Source: Hippasteria phrygiana (taxonomy: Eukaryota; Echinodermata; Asteroidea; Valvatida; Goniasteridae). Taken from it: a stretch of DNA of 64,000 bases. The stretch covers positions 434,001 to 498,000 of the forward strand of contig JAZGUH010000945.1 in the NCBI GenBank assembly GCA_037893225.1. Direction: 5' to 3'. Numbering within the stretch: the stretch's first letter is position 1; every line of letters begins with the position of its first letter. A program made the translations under genes and the position numbers. Under the pieces are notes generated by a model, which worked only from the letters and a program-made list of their open reading frames with translations, was not told the origin of the DNA and did no database searches. This document shows, one piece after another, positions 43,100 to 54,030 of this stretch.

Positions 43100-43326
43100 T
43101 TTTTCGCCTGGGCACCCCGGAGATTTAGTACGATTGTGGGATATGGAAAACACTTTTCATTTTCTTGATTTTGTGCAAATTTTGGTGCATAGGTACCCAG
43201 CAAAATTTTGGGTGATTTTTTGGGCTATTTTGTTTCTAAAAAATTTGACGTATGTACCCACAGCAAAATTAGAGAGAAAAGTGAAAAAACAGGAAATGAC
43301 ATAGAAGCGGCAATTACCATACTACT
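43100..43326 (-). repeat. Right terminal inverted repeat of the Polinton
   Basis: The reverse complement of 19284-19510, with no differences noticed. It ends CCATACTACT followed by the TGCTG target duplication (43327-43331). Confidence 0.93.
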
Positions 43327-43331
43327 TGCTG

Positions 43332-43389
43332 GCATTCGGGGCGCGTCACACGTCCAGGTACTAGCCACGCGCGCCTTGACTAAAGGCTA
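43332..43389. repeat. Right half of palindromic target site
   Basis: Bases 43363-43389 are the perfect inverted counterpart of 19241-19267, and CGGGGCG (43337-43343) that of 19268-19274. About 19 bp between them are unmatched, so the palindrome is slightly asymmetric. Confidence 0.65.
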
Positions 43390-43661
43390 TCATCCGCCCG
43401 ACGGTCGAAAACGAGCGCAGTTTTTCGTCATCCAACAACGCAAAACTTTGAACAGGTCAGTGGAACGATATTTCCTATAAAATACTAACCCCAAATCCGC
43501 CCATTTCTGAAAATTGCAACAATACCCAATCATGTACACTACCCTTAATTCAAACGCGTGTGTGATCCGGCCCGAAATAGGATAATTATTATAATATTCC
43601 TCCCTGCAAATATAGTTGCATAAAGAGGATGTGTTTTTACATGGAGTCTCGAGGCGCGCCA
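43390..43661. other. Host non-coding flank
   Basis: No gene or repeat is recognised between the target palindrome and the microsatellite. Confidence 0.5.
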
Positions 43662-43772
43662 GAACCGAACCGAACCGAACCGAACCGAACCGAACCGAAC
43701 CGAACCGAACCGAACCGAACCGAACCGAACCGGACCGGACCGGACCGGAACGGAACGGAACGGAACGGAACG
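43662..43772. repeat. Pentanucleotide microsatellite (ACCGA/ACCGG/AACGG)n
   Basis: About 13 ACCGA-type units are followed by a few ACCGG units and then AACGG units, so the array shows stepwise variant spread. Confidence 0.92.
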
Positions 43773-46344
43773 AGACAAAACGAAAAAAACAACCACACTT
43801 TTGTATGAGTAAAATGGAATTGATCAGTAAAAGAAAGAATTGAAATGACACCAACAATTTGAACATTTCTCAGAACTGCAATAATTTTGTCAAACTTTCC
43901 AATTTTAATATTCCTCTTGAAGCAGGAAAGGTCGTAATATGTAGGAAAACATGCACCATGCAGGTAAAGAATTTTCAGAGAGATACCGGTACAGATCGAA
44001 GGAATATAGCTATTGGCATATAGCTCTTCGTTCTACATCTATAGGTACGGTACAGCTATATACTAATATAGAGTATGATGGTGGGAACAGGCGGAAAGCC
44101 GGGTTTCACTCTCAAACACCCTAACTGGAGGAACCAAGCTGGACAAGCCGGTGGAACATTTACCCTGAAAATACCTGTAGAATAGACTAAGAGTAGCAAC
44201 AAATATCCGGTAAGAAAGTGGTTGTAAATGGGCGTAAATTACGGGGGATGGGGGTATATATTCCCCCACTTTTTGACCGGGGGATGGGCCATTAGATCCC
44301 CCCCCCCCCCCAGATTTGTGTGGTGAAAAAACCAAAGAAATGCTTCTTTTGATGTTATCTTGTCACTCGCCATCCCCCCATCCCGGGCCGGCCTCCTATT
44401 CGGCGACACCGATTTACGCCACTGGTAAGGATGAGCCAAAAATTAATCCTTCTCCAGCTATAAATTAACAATGCGCTTCTGCTAATGAAGATAAGTGGCA
44501 GGCAGAAGCACCAGCCTAGATGTGGGAATATTTAATGAGAGGACGTATAGTTGTCTTGTAAAATGTAGAGATTTATAGCATCAGGAGATAGATACCTCCT
44601 AATGATATTCTTTACTTTACAAGAGTTTTCATTTGAAGCAATGGGGCAGAGGGACCCCCCCTTTTGTGTTAGTCATTGTGTTCCCGGATCTCAGGAATTC
44701 CTTTCAGATATCCGGGGGGGATGTGTTAGGTAACACTAGTCTGGAGTGTGTATAAGGTATATGGATGGACAAGAGGGCGGTACCCCTTGGTCCTATAATC
44801 TTGCTGGGTATAATATTTTTCTGCCCCATAAAATTGCGGCCGCTCCTTTGGGGCAAGCAACAACAGTAAAACATTCTGGCTGAATTTTCAGAATTGGAAC
44901 CACCGTGCACGGCATTGGAATATCACTTTTCAAATCCGGAAGATCCACAACAAATGGCCTTGACAAGAACGTACCATCTATGACAGCTCGTTTATCAAGA
45001 TTTTAATCAGATCTTTTGAAAAGTTTTTCTCCCCTATTTTTTTCTTACCAGCTACCCTGAGCTGAATGGATATATACGCTTCAGCCAACCGAGAGGACAC
45101 TATTCTTCCATTTGTGACAAACAAGTTGCTGTTTCAACCAAGGCCAGCCTGTCAATGAAAATCGTATACAACAAAGCCAGTCTTCATCAATCGGCTTTTA
45201 AGTTCTTCGTTCGATGCAAAGGGCATCTGTTTAGCAGTCATCACGAATACAACCAGTCTAGCACTGCAATAGGCAAACGGGGAATCACATACCCTAGAAC
45301 AACCAAGCTTTTGTCCCATGTGGGAACGTAGCTACTGTCCTTGTACCCATTGCACATCATTTTCATAATCTCGAGCAAGCACGCCAGTGATACGTATTCC
45401 GTATCACTTTTCCATAGTCAGCATGCAAAAAACAGCATTTTCTTGACGAGATTAAGAATGCATGTGCATTGCAAGGGGTTAGGCCTAAGTGGCTTGGCGA
45501 AAAAAGAGCGTATATACTAGCACAACACCGTACACTTATGAGGGGGCGTACTCCCCTTCCGTGTGTGCTGAAGTCACCAGCTTGAAGCTATTGGCGTTGT
45601 CTCGCTAAGTTGGTGGTCATCAGTCACGTACCCCTGTCACACCCTGGTTGTCTGGCCGGCCACGGAGAACTTTAAGAGGGCCACGTACACAGAGCACTAA
45701 AACCTGCCACGTAGCTAGGTAAGTACCGTACGTTCTGTCAACTTCTGTGTCATTGGAGTGCTACACAGCTAGCTATAGGGGCCAACTTAGGTAATATTCG
45801 GGGGAGCGGGCCATTTGGTTGTCATTTTCAGCATAAAAAACTAGTCAGATTTGACCCAAAAAGAGAAAGGAAAACCGGTCAAACTTTCGCACTTGGTGCA
45901 CGCGTCAAATCAGACAGCATGATTTTTGAGAGTGAGTTAGCCTGACTGTAGTAACGATTTGGGGTTCGGGTTGGTATTAAACGAGGGGAATGCATGCCGG
46001 TAACCAACTGAAAAGAATTACAAATAATTTGGTGGAAGGCATGTATTTCATTCAGAAAAGCTCACTGCTTCAAGCAGTGGCGTAACGATGTTGGGAGGGG
46101 GGGGGGGGGGGGACGTCCCCAGCTGACGTCCGTGCCCCCCGGTCCCCCATTTGAAATCTTGAAATTAACAAAAAAATACAAGCCGCAGTTTATTTACGTT
46201 CAGTGCCCCCTTTAAAAAATATGCGCACCCCGTGCCCCCCCCCCCCTCCCCCCCCCCCCAAAGTTTCAACCCAGTTACGCCATTGACCCCAAAACCACTG
46301 CTAGAGGGCACCCGAGTTGGAAAATTACCCCAGACAGTTATACC
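43773..46344. other. Host non-coding DNA with poly-C/poly-G and fold-back remnants
   Basis: A block at about 44223-44425 has GGGCGTAAAT near one end and ATTTACGCC at the other, with a C tract at about 44299-44312; it is likely a short MITE. A G tract lies near 46098-46112 and C tracts near 46237-46258, flanked by AGTGGCGTAAC and GTTACGCCA, a second likely MITE (about 46077-46284). No gene was recognised. Confidence 0.5.
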
Positions 46345-47936
46345 CCTAGCAAACCATTTAATGTTTTCGGCACGTTTTCTGAACGTTTTCTTATGTTTTG
46401 CGGACGTTTCCAAAAACGTTTTTGGACGAAAGTTTGTGGACAGTTTTGGACGTTTTAAAAACGTAACTTTGTGACGTTCTAAGAACGTTCCAAGAACTTT
46501 CCCAGAACATAAAAAACGTATTAAAAACTTTACTGGAATTTAGCTACGTTGCCAGATAGTAAGTGCAAATTTACAGAAATGAATGGAGTGGGAACCAGAC
46601 TAAATAGAAGTAACTTATTACACCCATGTGGGACCCTTTTGGGCAGGTCTGGGCTAGCCCCCAAGTGGCCCCATCAGCCAAAACTGTATGGGCCCATATG
46701 GACAACCCAATTGGGACCACTCAGTTGCCCATCAAAGGCCCAACAGGGCCCCCACTTGGGATTGTTGGCTGGGATTACTATATATGGAAAGATACGATAT
46801 ATATAGCTACGAAAGTATACAAATACGATAACCTACTACACACTATACAAACTAAGCATTGTCGTGAGTTACCTTTATATTCAACTTTTCCTGCCATGAT
46901 GAAGTCATGGTTTTCCATGAACAATTACAATATTTGAATACAAAAGGAGATTTAATACAATTTGTCACCTATGTTTGCAAAAAATCCATATTTCTATGTA
47001 AAATTGTTTGAATAATTACACATTATGATCAAGAAAGTGTGATTTTGGACTAAACACCAAAATTTAACATGACTTTTGTGAACACAAATTTAACATAGTA
47101 TAGTGTGTGTATAGTCACACACACATTTATTTTTTCATGTTGGCATACAATTCAAATACATGTAAGTTGATAATTAATAATTCATGAAGTTAAATTTCCT
47201 CAGTTCTGATTGGTCAGTTGGTACACCAAAATTTAACATGACTTTTGTGAACACAAATTTAACATAGTATAGTGTGTGTATAGTCACACACACATTTATT
47301 TTTTCATGTTGGCATACAATTCAAATACATGTAAGTTGATAATTAATAATTCATGAAGTTAAATTTCCTCAGTTCTGATTGGTCAGTTGGTACGTCCAGA
47401 AAAGAAACGTTTTTTAAACGTCACAAAAGAACGTTTAATGTTGGTACATTTTGCAACGTCCAAAAAACGTTACGCGAACGTTCTGGAAAAACGTACTTAA
47501 GACCTCCGAGTTATACGTAAACTGAAACGTTTAAGACACGTTTTAAAAACGTTTTTGAAGACGAAGACGTAAGTAACCTACACAGAACCTAACCAAAACG
47601 TTTTTTAAACGTTTTGTGTTAGTTTCTGTACGTTTGATTTCAAAGTTTTTTAAACGTTCGGGAAATACGTTTATAAAACGTCACTGGAAGACCGTTTAAT
47701 TTATGTACATTTTCTGACGTCCGAAAAACGTTTTTCAAACGTCGCAAAAGACCGTTTCATGTAGGTACATTTTCTAACGTCCGCAAAACGTTGTTGGAAC
47801 GTCCTGGAAAACCTCTGAATTGTACGTAATCTGCAACGTTATATACGCGTTTTAAAAACGTCCTTTTAAGACGAAGACGTAAGTGACCTAGTAGAACCTA
47901 ACCAAAACGTTTTTTGAACGTTTTGTGTTTGCTGGG
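46345..47936. mobile_element. Transposon built of AACGTT-type palindromes
   Basis: Ends resemble CTAGCAAAC and GTTTGCTGG in inverted orientation. Both flanks are filled with repeated AAACGTTTTT/AACGTCC motifs spaced by 10-40 bp (about 46365-46530 and 47395-47930). The core holds a GGGCCC-rich block (46625-46775) and an exact tandem duplication (47054-47391). It has no coding capacity. Confidence 0.55.
47054..47391 (+). repeat. Exact tandem duplication, 169-bp unit
   Basis: Units 47054-47222 and 47223-47391 appear identical, starting ACACCAAAATTTAACATGAC. The lack of differences suggests a recent event or an assembly duplication. Confidence 0.85.
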
Positions 47937-48051
47937 CCCTCATATCATTATCTGGAGGGGTGGGGGTGGGGGGGGGGGGGGGCTTCCGATGGTTAGATCA
48001 AAAGGGGAATATGATTCTTGACGGACAATGAGGGTGCCCAGCGCCTGTGAA

Positions 48052-48492
48052 GGGTGCACCACACTAAATAGGCATAAATTAGCATAAATTGTAAACCCAC
48101 AACTTTTTTTGAATAATAAATTTTTGGGGGTCGTGCAATTGATAGATTGTGTAATATGATCAGCTACCATAACCTGGGGGTTCTGTGCTTCAACTTTTGT
48201 GAAGATTTGATAAATGTTGGCTTTAAAACTGGTCCTATTTGGCTTGGCAAGTGGAGGGATGCTTTATGAAAAATGGCAGCTAGCCGGTTTAGGAAAAGGG
48301 GTGGTACTCTCTGGGGACAATTAACAAAAATTCTAAACGGCTAACCTGCCAACAATTGAAAATAATTTGACAGATTAAGCATCAAACTATAATTTTCAGT
48401 AGTGCCACATAACCTGAGGGTCTCCTGGATAAGGATTTTTTCAATGTGAAGTTAGTGGATTCTACACTAAGGTCAATGGGAGTGGTGCACCC
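48052..48492. mobile_element. MITE, GGGTGCACCACACTAA family, copy 1
   Basis: 441 bp with inverted ends GGGTGCACC. The flanking TGAA on both sides (48048-48051 and 48493-48496) is a likely 4-bp target duplication. The interior matches 52761-53242, including CCCACAACTTTTTTTGAA and GTGGAGGGATGC. Confidence 0.7.
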
Positions 48493-49280
48493 TGAAATGA
48501 CGCAGGGCGCCCTCATGTCTGTCCTGCAAGGAACAAGTATGTAATTGAAACGGCTGATCTCCATGTATAAAAATCAGGATAGATCACAGTCTGTTCGACA
48601 ATCAAATTAACACCGTCCGCCGTCTTTCCACTCCACGCGATGCGCGAACGTACCGTACGTAAAACAGTACAAGCATGGCCAATGATCTATCCAGATTTGT
48701 ATACATGATATGAAATGTTATCAAAATAATTTGATAAAATTCTTTATACTTGGTGAATGCCAGTTAATTCAGTCATAAAATGCAATTTGCAGCTGCATAG
48801 TACCATTTGCTTTGCACAGTTTATTGAGCTGTCTGGATTTGAACAGTTACACTGTACAAATAGCAGTTACAGCCACATACAAACTGTGTTTACTATATTA
48901 CCATTGACTTTATGTACAATGTGGGTTTGTGCAAATATGGGGCCACTCTACATGGGAATTTGCATACATGAATATGATTGGCTACCATACATTTCCATGG
49001 ACCTCTCACAGTCAAGAGTTTTGGCGGCCAATATTTGGCAACTTATGCCACAAATTGACCAATGGGCATAATGCAGCGTGCATAGCAACCAATCAGGTGA
49101 CTTGTTGTGTATCAAGTTTTGGAATTTTGGAGATAATAGCTCCACATGGTTCATTCTGTCACATCTAGTTGAGCAGGCTAAATGAATTTTTGGAGTGTGT
49201 ACACACATCCGTACACACCAGTGCTGGAGGACTCGAGTCCGGACTCGGACTCGAGTCCGGACTCGAGTCCCGATTTTCTC
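48493..49280. other. Host non-coding DNA
   Basis: No gene is recognised. Overlapping short frames at 48757-49208 lack motifs. A short GGACTCGAGTCC palindrome cluster (49228-49270) leads into the microsatellite. Confidence 0.5.
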
Positions 49281-49506
49281 GGACTCGGACTCGGACTCGG
49301 ACTCGGACTCGGACTCGGACTCGGACTCGGACTCGGACTCGGACTCGGACTCGGACTCGGACTCGGACTCGGACTCGGACTCGGACTCGGACTCGGACTC
49401 GGACTCGGACTCGGACTCGGACTCGGACTCGGACTCGGACTCGGACTCGGACTCGGACTCGGACTCGGACTCGGAAAGTCAGGACTCGGACTCGGACTCG
49501 GACTCG
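49281..49506. repeat. (GGACTC)n hexanucleotide microsatellite
   Basis: About 32 near-perfect units run to about 49475, then a short interruption and further units to 49506. All three plus frames and one minus frame stay open because the unit length is a multiple of three; these are not genes. Confidence 0.93.
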
Positions 49507-49685
49507 GTGTCAGGCCTACCGCGCCTGTTGCTGTTGAGCGTAACCCATCAGTTCCGGCTACTTCTGCAATGGGCCTATACCAGGGTTCGGCAATGGGAAT
49601 TGCATTTCCAGTCCGCAGCCTATGATCTTCCAGCTTCGATAGGAGTAAATCTTTCTTCGCATCAATAACCCCACAGTCAGGTAAC

Positions 49686-50892
49686 TTGGTTGGGTTTGGC
49701 GAGATTTCTTGCAATACCGATACTAGTACATGTCAGTCTAACGTTAGTAGTGGCTCTGTCCATGCTGGCATGCCAGTGATTTCTCTAGCCCCTCAGCCTT
49801 TGCCGACTCTTAGCAATAACGCCCCGTTGGGTTACTTACTTCCAATGGCTATCAAAGAAAAAATATGGCAAGGTACATTTGTCGATTTGTCCCTTTTGTA
49901 TAAGGATAATGCTGCTGCCCGGTGCTGCTGCTGCAATTGCTAGCATTGACAACAGCCAGGAATTAGAATTGGCTGTTATTGGGGACAAAATGGTTTTCAA
50001 ACGGGCCGCGAAACCTCGGAAGAAAATTGACTCACTTGATAAATGGCAGTCGGCATTTCACACTTTCATGACAGTCTACCTCATGAAGCACAATCGCTGG
50101 GGAGTAGAGATCATTCGTACAGCAGCTCTTCAATTCCCTGGGTGGGGTTGGAAGGCTTTATGATGATTAATTTAGGTTACGGCAAGAAGCTGACCCACTG
50201 ATGCGATCATGGGGGGAACTGGACACAGAATTGTGGCTCACAGTTGCAGCGGCTGCAGTAACTGCACCAAGTTTTGTTCAGCCCACTCACAGTAATGCGA
50301 ATTCATCTGGATCCGCAGGGTCCAAGCAAGGCTTTTGTTTTGCAGTCAACAGCCACAAAGGCTGTCAATTTGGGGCATGCCGCTTCCAGCACAAGTGCAG
50401 TAAATGTTTCCATGGAGGTCATGGGGTGCACATATGCTGTAGTAATTTCTCTCGTCCCGGGGCGGTAAACATGGTAAAGAAGGGCTACACTCGCCCATCT
50501 GCAGCTAGTGCAAAACCAGCACAAGCAGAGGTTGGCAAAGCAATGGTAAAGAGAGGGGTCGCATTAGGGCAACCTAATGTTACAACTTTTCGTGGCCCCC
50601 ACACCAATTAAGTTAGATGTACTTAATGAGATGCTTACAGTTTACCCCAATCATGATGATGCGTGCACTTTGAGAAATGGTTTTAATTTTGGCTTTTCTC
50701 TATAGGCTTCAATGGCCCACGGGTGGGCCGCCATGCTGACTGTCTCAAATCTGCAAAAGAATTCCCAAATATTGTTCTGGATAAAATTGAGAAAGAAAAG
50801 CAATTCGGTAGGATAGCTGGTCCATTTGATACACCCCCCCCCGTTTGCCCAGCTACAGTGCTCACCCATCGGGCTGGTGCCAAAGCATGAGC
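49686..50892 (+). pseudogene. DIRS-like retroelement remnant: gag-like region and start of reverse transcriptase
   Basis: The parts lie in shifting frames. First comes PLGYLLPMAIKEKIWQGTFVDL (49800-49890). KWQSAFHTFMTVYLMKH (50042-50094) follows, and then a Cys/His cluster GFCFAVNSHKGCQFGACRFQH with CSKCFHGGH (50320-50430), resembling the zinc-finger gag of DIRS/Ngaro-type elements. Next is a NGFNFGF-like segment. About 50760-50892 encodes a GPFDTPPP...SPIGLVPK-type stretch, the conserved entry into the DIRS reverse transcriptase. The RT core and RNase H are missing. There are several frameshifts and stops, so it is dead. The same remnant resumes after the nested insertions at 52438. Confidence 0.65.
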
Positions 50893-50896
50893 CTAA

Positions 50897-52434
50897 AGCC
50901 CGGTTCATACTTCATGCTAGTCTTGGTTCAAGACGTTGTTACGTATATACGCGATAACTGGCCGCCGCGAGAGGGCGTTATCACGACAAACATAATAGCC
51001 GCGAACCGCCAGTAACAACGTCTTGGGAATCTTGTAGAAGCCGTGTTGTGCGCACGCACCTGCTTAGCCTAATATTGCAGCGCGCATTATGAATACATAA
51101 ATAAATGCATTATGCATAGATCTAACCCCCTGACTACTACCGCCCGAGTGTTAGTATATGAAGATAAAGGTACAGCAGGTCCGTGCTATTTAGTTTGTTT
51201 GGTAGGGCCGAGGGGAATGAACTAAAAAGTTCCGGAATGATGGAAATATAATAAACAGAAAATCTTAACGGGGCTGAATATGATAATTGATGTATTATAA
51301 TGGTGCTGAGGAGACCTTGTTAGGTGATTTGATTGAGATATAAAATAAAAAAGGCCGTGATAATAATAAAACAAATAGCTCACGAGGCCCTCTTTACGGC
51401 CGGGGAAAACGGAGATTGTCGTACTCTGGTGATTCGATTGTCACACAGTTCACAAAGATACTGAGACGCACTCTAGATCTCCTGCGGGTTTTCTCCACTG
51501 GTACATGGTGAAACTCGACAAAAATTCAGGCTCATGTTTGCTTTGAGGCTGGACGCGAATCCCCGCCGAGACAGAAGCGATTCCCCTACCTCCGAGTCGA
51601 CTTCAATTCAACGGACGACTTGTCAATTGTCTCAACGGACGACTTGTCTCCACGGACGACTTAATTGTCTTCCCATTTGACGCAAAGACGGTCGAGTTGT
51701 CTCAACGGTCGAGTTGTCTCGAGTCGAGTCGGCCAACGGTCGAGTTGTCCGAGCCCCTACGGTTTAATATAACGGAGAGGTATTTCTTGCATGTAACAAG
51801 TAATTTCCCGCAGATTACACACCATCACGCAGGTTGCCTGCATGCCCGGTCGGTCCCGCCCGGCACCTTAGCTTACCCGTTGTAGTCCCTCGCATCGATC
51901 GTCACAGTTGCAAGACGTCGCAGGCGAACACGAGCGGTGAACACTGCAGCCGCTAGCGCATAGCCGGCCGGCTGCCTGCAATTAATGCAAAGCAGAGCAA
52001 GCAGCTTCGATCGCGAACTTACCAGTGCCCCTTCGGTGCCAGCAGTACAGATATCTACCAGACTATTGTGCAACTTCATGGCAGCTCTTTTTCGTATGTG
52101 CGCGTGCGTGAAGGAAAATGTTCCTCATTTTCATACAGAATTGACGCATGCGCACTAGTTTCCCCCATTTTTCGGGGGGAGATTTTACAAGATTCCCAAG
52201 ACGTTGTTCCTGGCGGTTCGTGGCTATTAATAGTTCTTGGCTAATAACGCCCTCTCGCGGCGGCTGGTTATCGCGTATTATACGTAACAACGTCTTGAAC
52301 CAAGACTAACTTCATGCGAATGCGAATGCGAAGCGAATTTCATGACGTCAACAATTGAAGTTTCATTGTGACGTACTCCGTTACCATAACGAATTCGCTT
52401 CGCATACGCATTCGCATGAAGTATGAACCGGGCT
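50897..52434. mobile_element. MITE with TAA target duplication (PIF/Harbinger-like) in the DIRS remnant
   Basis: Inverted ends AGCCCGGTTCATACTTCATG are flanked by TAA (50894-50896 and 52435-52437), the 3-bp TWA-type duplication of PIF/Harbinger elements. Most of its length is a second element (50918-52308). The right side carries GCGAATGCGAAGCGAATT palindromes. Confidence 0.7.
50918..52308. mobile_element. Non-autonomous Mutator-like element with 9-bp target duplication
   Basis: TIRs of about 120 bp start TAGTCTTGGTTCAAGACG and are flanked by ACTTCATGC on both sides (50909-50917 and 52309-52317). A 9-bp duplication with long TIRs is the hallmark of Mutator-type elements. No transposase is present. 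Related sequence is seen near 53262 and 62196. Confidence 0.7.
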
Positions 52435-52437
52435 TAA

Positions 52438-52760
52438 CCCTTGCCCGACCTTCCCCAAGTATGGTAGGGTCAGAGATGGACCGTTTGTTATCATTAGCTT
52501 GGACAGCAAACACTCACAAGACACTCTCCCAAGACAGTTCTCCCAGCCACAATACAAATGGTGCGGGAATTTGTGGCGTGGTTGTCATTACAGAATATGT
52601 CCCCCTCAACAATCTCAACATATGTCACGGGGGTGGGTCATTTCCATATGGTGCAAGGTTGGTCAGATTCCACTAAGGATTTCATAATTTCCAAGCTTTT
52701 AGAGGGAGCCCGTCGGGACAGTCTCATAGTCGATGACAGGGTACCTATTTCACTGCCTAT
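52438..52760 (+). pseudogene. DIRS-like remnant: N-terminal part of tyrosine recombinase
   Basis: The frame at 52558-52760 reads REFVAWLSLQNMSPSTISTY and then FIISKLLEGARR. This matches the SAM-like N-terminal domain of DIRS/Crypton-type tyrosine recombinases (a FI.FLSL..LAPSTI.TYLSG pattern, recalled). The catalytic half is missing. The region follows the gag/RT remnant directly once the MITE is removed, so an internal deletion took out RT and RNase H before the MITE landed. Confidence 0.6.
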
Positions 52761-53242
52761 GGGTGCACTACACTAATTCATGTCCGAATTTATGCGCCAG
52801 CTCATCAACATAAAATGTATACCCACAACTTTTTTTGAAAAAGGAGAGTTTGTGCCTCCAAAAATTGTGGGATTGTGTAAATATAGCCCAGCATCAACTC
52901 CCTGGTTTCTGGGCTTCCATCTGTGTGCAGACTTGATAAAATTACTGTTAAAAAATGGGTCCTATTTGCCCGAGAAAGTGGAGGGATGCCATGTTAAAAA
53001 TGGCTGTTGATCGGCTTGGGAAATAGGACTTTTTGGGAGGTGGGTTTGTTTTGTGTCAATAATTAAAAATGTAATTGGTTAACCCCTCAAAAATAGAAAA
53101 GAAAATGAGAGATAAAAGATCAGACAATAAGTGACATTTGTTTTTGTAGACCCCAGTGATGCTGGGGTACAGGTTATTTGGCCCTGAACTTTGTTGATTT
53201 TACACTGTTGTCAATGGGAGCTTGAATTAGTGTGGTGCACCC
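52761..53242. mobile_element. MITE, GGGTGCACCACACTAA family, copy 2
   Basis: 482 bp. Inverted ends GGGTGCACT/GGTGCACCC are flanked by CTAT (52757-52760 and 53243-53246). It truncates the recombinase remnant. Confidence 0.7.
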
Positions 53243-53261
53243 CTATTCTATTAAAAATCTA

Positions 53262-53480
53262 GTCTTGGTTCCAAGACGTCCTTAGCGGTCGGTGCGACGT
53301 ATGGCCACAGACATGTCTGTGCGTTTTGCGCGCAACGGCCGGCCGACAGCGCCCTTTAGCAACACACTTACTGACACGCCAAGGCCAAATCGCTAAGAAC
53401 GTCTTGGCTATTTCGCGTGGGAGCGCGCGCGACCTGCTTATGCATAATTTAACAGGCGGGTCAAACGAATAATTGCGCTT
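53262..53480. repeat. TAGTCTTGGTTCC-family end with GGCCGGCCGACAGCGC block
   Basis: It begins TAGTCTTGGTTCCAAGACG, related to the Mutator-like end at 50918. It continues through CCTTAGCGGTCGG, GGCCGGCCGACAGCGC and CGCTAAGAACGTCTTGG, all of which recur in reverse at about 62085-62196. Confidence 0.55.
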
Positions 53481-53559
53481 GCGCACTGGAGGAAACTCAT
53501 GTTTTAGTAATAACTTACTAGTCAGTCAACGTTCTGAGCAGAGTGAGGCTGCGTCCGAA

Positions 53560-54030
53560 TCGCTTGTCTAGGGTAGTATTGTCTAGGTGTTCGCCCATTA
53601 CAACTACGCGTGACATAGCCGTAGCTGTAGCTCTAGACGCCCATTTTGGACACGGCCTAATTCTGCACTGACTGGCAAACAGGATTGAGAAATCTTCGGA
53701 TTGTTCCAAAATGTGATCTGGACTATCAGACGTTTTTATCTCTGCCGACATCAGTCCCAGATGTTCAGCACGATGTAACTGATCAACGGCCAGGGCTTTC
53801 AATGGCACGACGACAATAACCAGCGCTTTCTCCTGTTTGCATTCGGTTACTTCGTTTCGTTCAAGCATAGCTATGGTTCGGGAAATGGAGCAGCTTGAAA
53901 AATTACACTCTTGCCAAATTTAGTTGGTAAATTAACAAACAAATCATGGCCACGTACAAATTGATGAATGACACTGATCTGATGACTTTTTAGCTTTCCA
54001 AAGCCCAGTTTTTTGCTGTAAAATCCATCG
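53560..54030 (-). pseudogene. RecQ-like helicase fragment
   Basis: On the minus strand QISVIHQFVRGHDLFVNLPT followed by KFGKSVIFQAAPF matches the Q-motif and Walker A region of RecQ-like helicases. A stop at about 53875 follows, and then, in a second frame, VVVPLKALAVDQLHRAEHLG and SEDFSILFAS, the next conserved helicase segments. The Gly normally before the FGKS loop is Lys here. The remaining helicase motifs are absent. It is a decayed fragment, perhaps of a repeated RecQ-like gene carried by mobile DNA. Confidence 0.6.

Larger units (their letters stand above)
19284..43326. mobile_element. Polinton/Maverick DNA transposon (adintovirus-like)
   Basis: The 24,043-bp element is bounded by 227-bp terminal inverted repeats starting AGTAGTATGG and flanked by TGCTG on both sides (19279-19283 and 43327-43331). 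It carries the set that defines Polintons: protein-primed PolB, RVE integrase, packaging ATPase, double jelly-roll capsid protein and smaller conserved proteins. The TIRs look identical over their whole length, and most genes are open, which points to recent insertion. PolB has a one-base frame change, and a 6.9-kb insertion splits one gene. Genes on both strands are tightly packed, with gaps of 6-90 bp and small convergent overlaps, as in viruses. Base composition is more AT-rich than the flanks. No adenain-like maturation protease was found. Confidence 0.93.

Noticed and set aside
43390..43866. Arg/Ser/Val and Glu/Pro/Asn/Arg repeat proteins
   Set aside because: Products of the ACCGA-type pentanucleotide array.
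49169..49714. Four overlapping frames of Ser-Asp, Arg-Thr, Gly-Leu or Ser-Pro repeats
   Set aside because: A hexanucleotide microsatellite keeps several frames open; there is no conserved flanking domain.
53262..53480. Second complete Mutator-like element
   Set aside because: Only one end with the TAGTCTTGG sequence was identified here and no 9-bp duplication was found, so it is called a family fragment.
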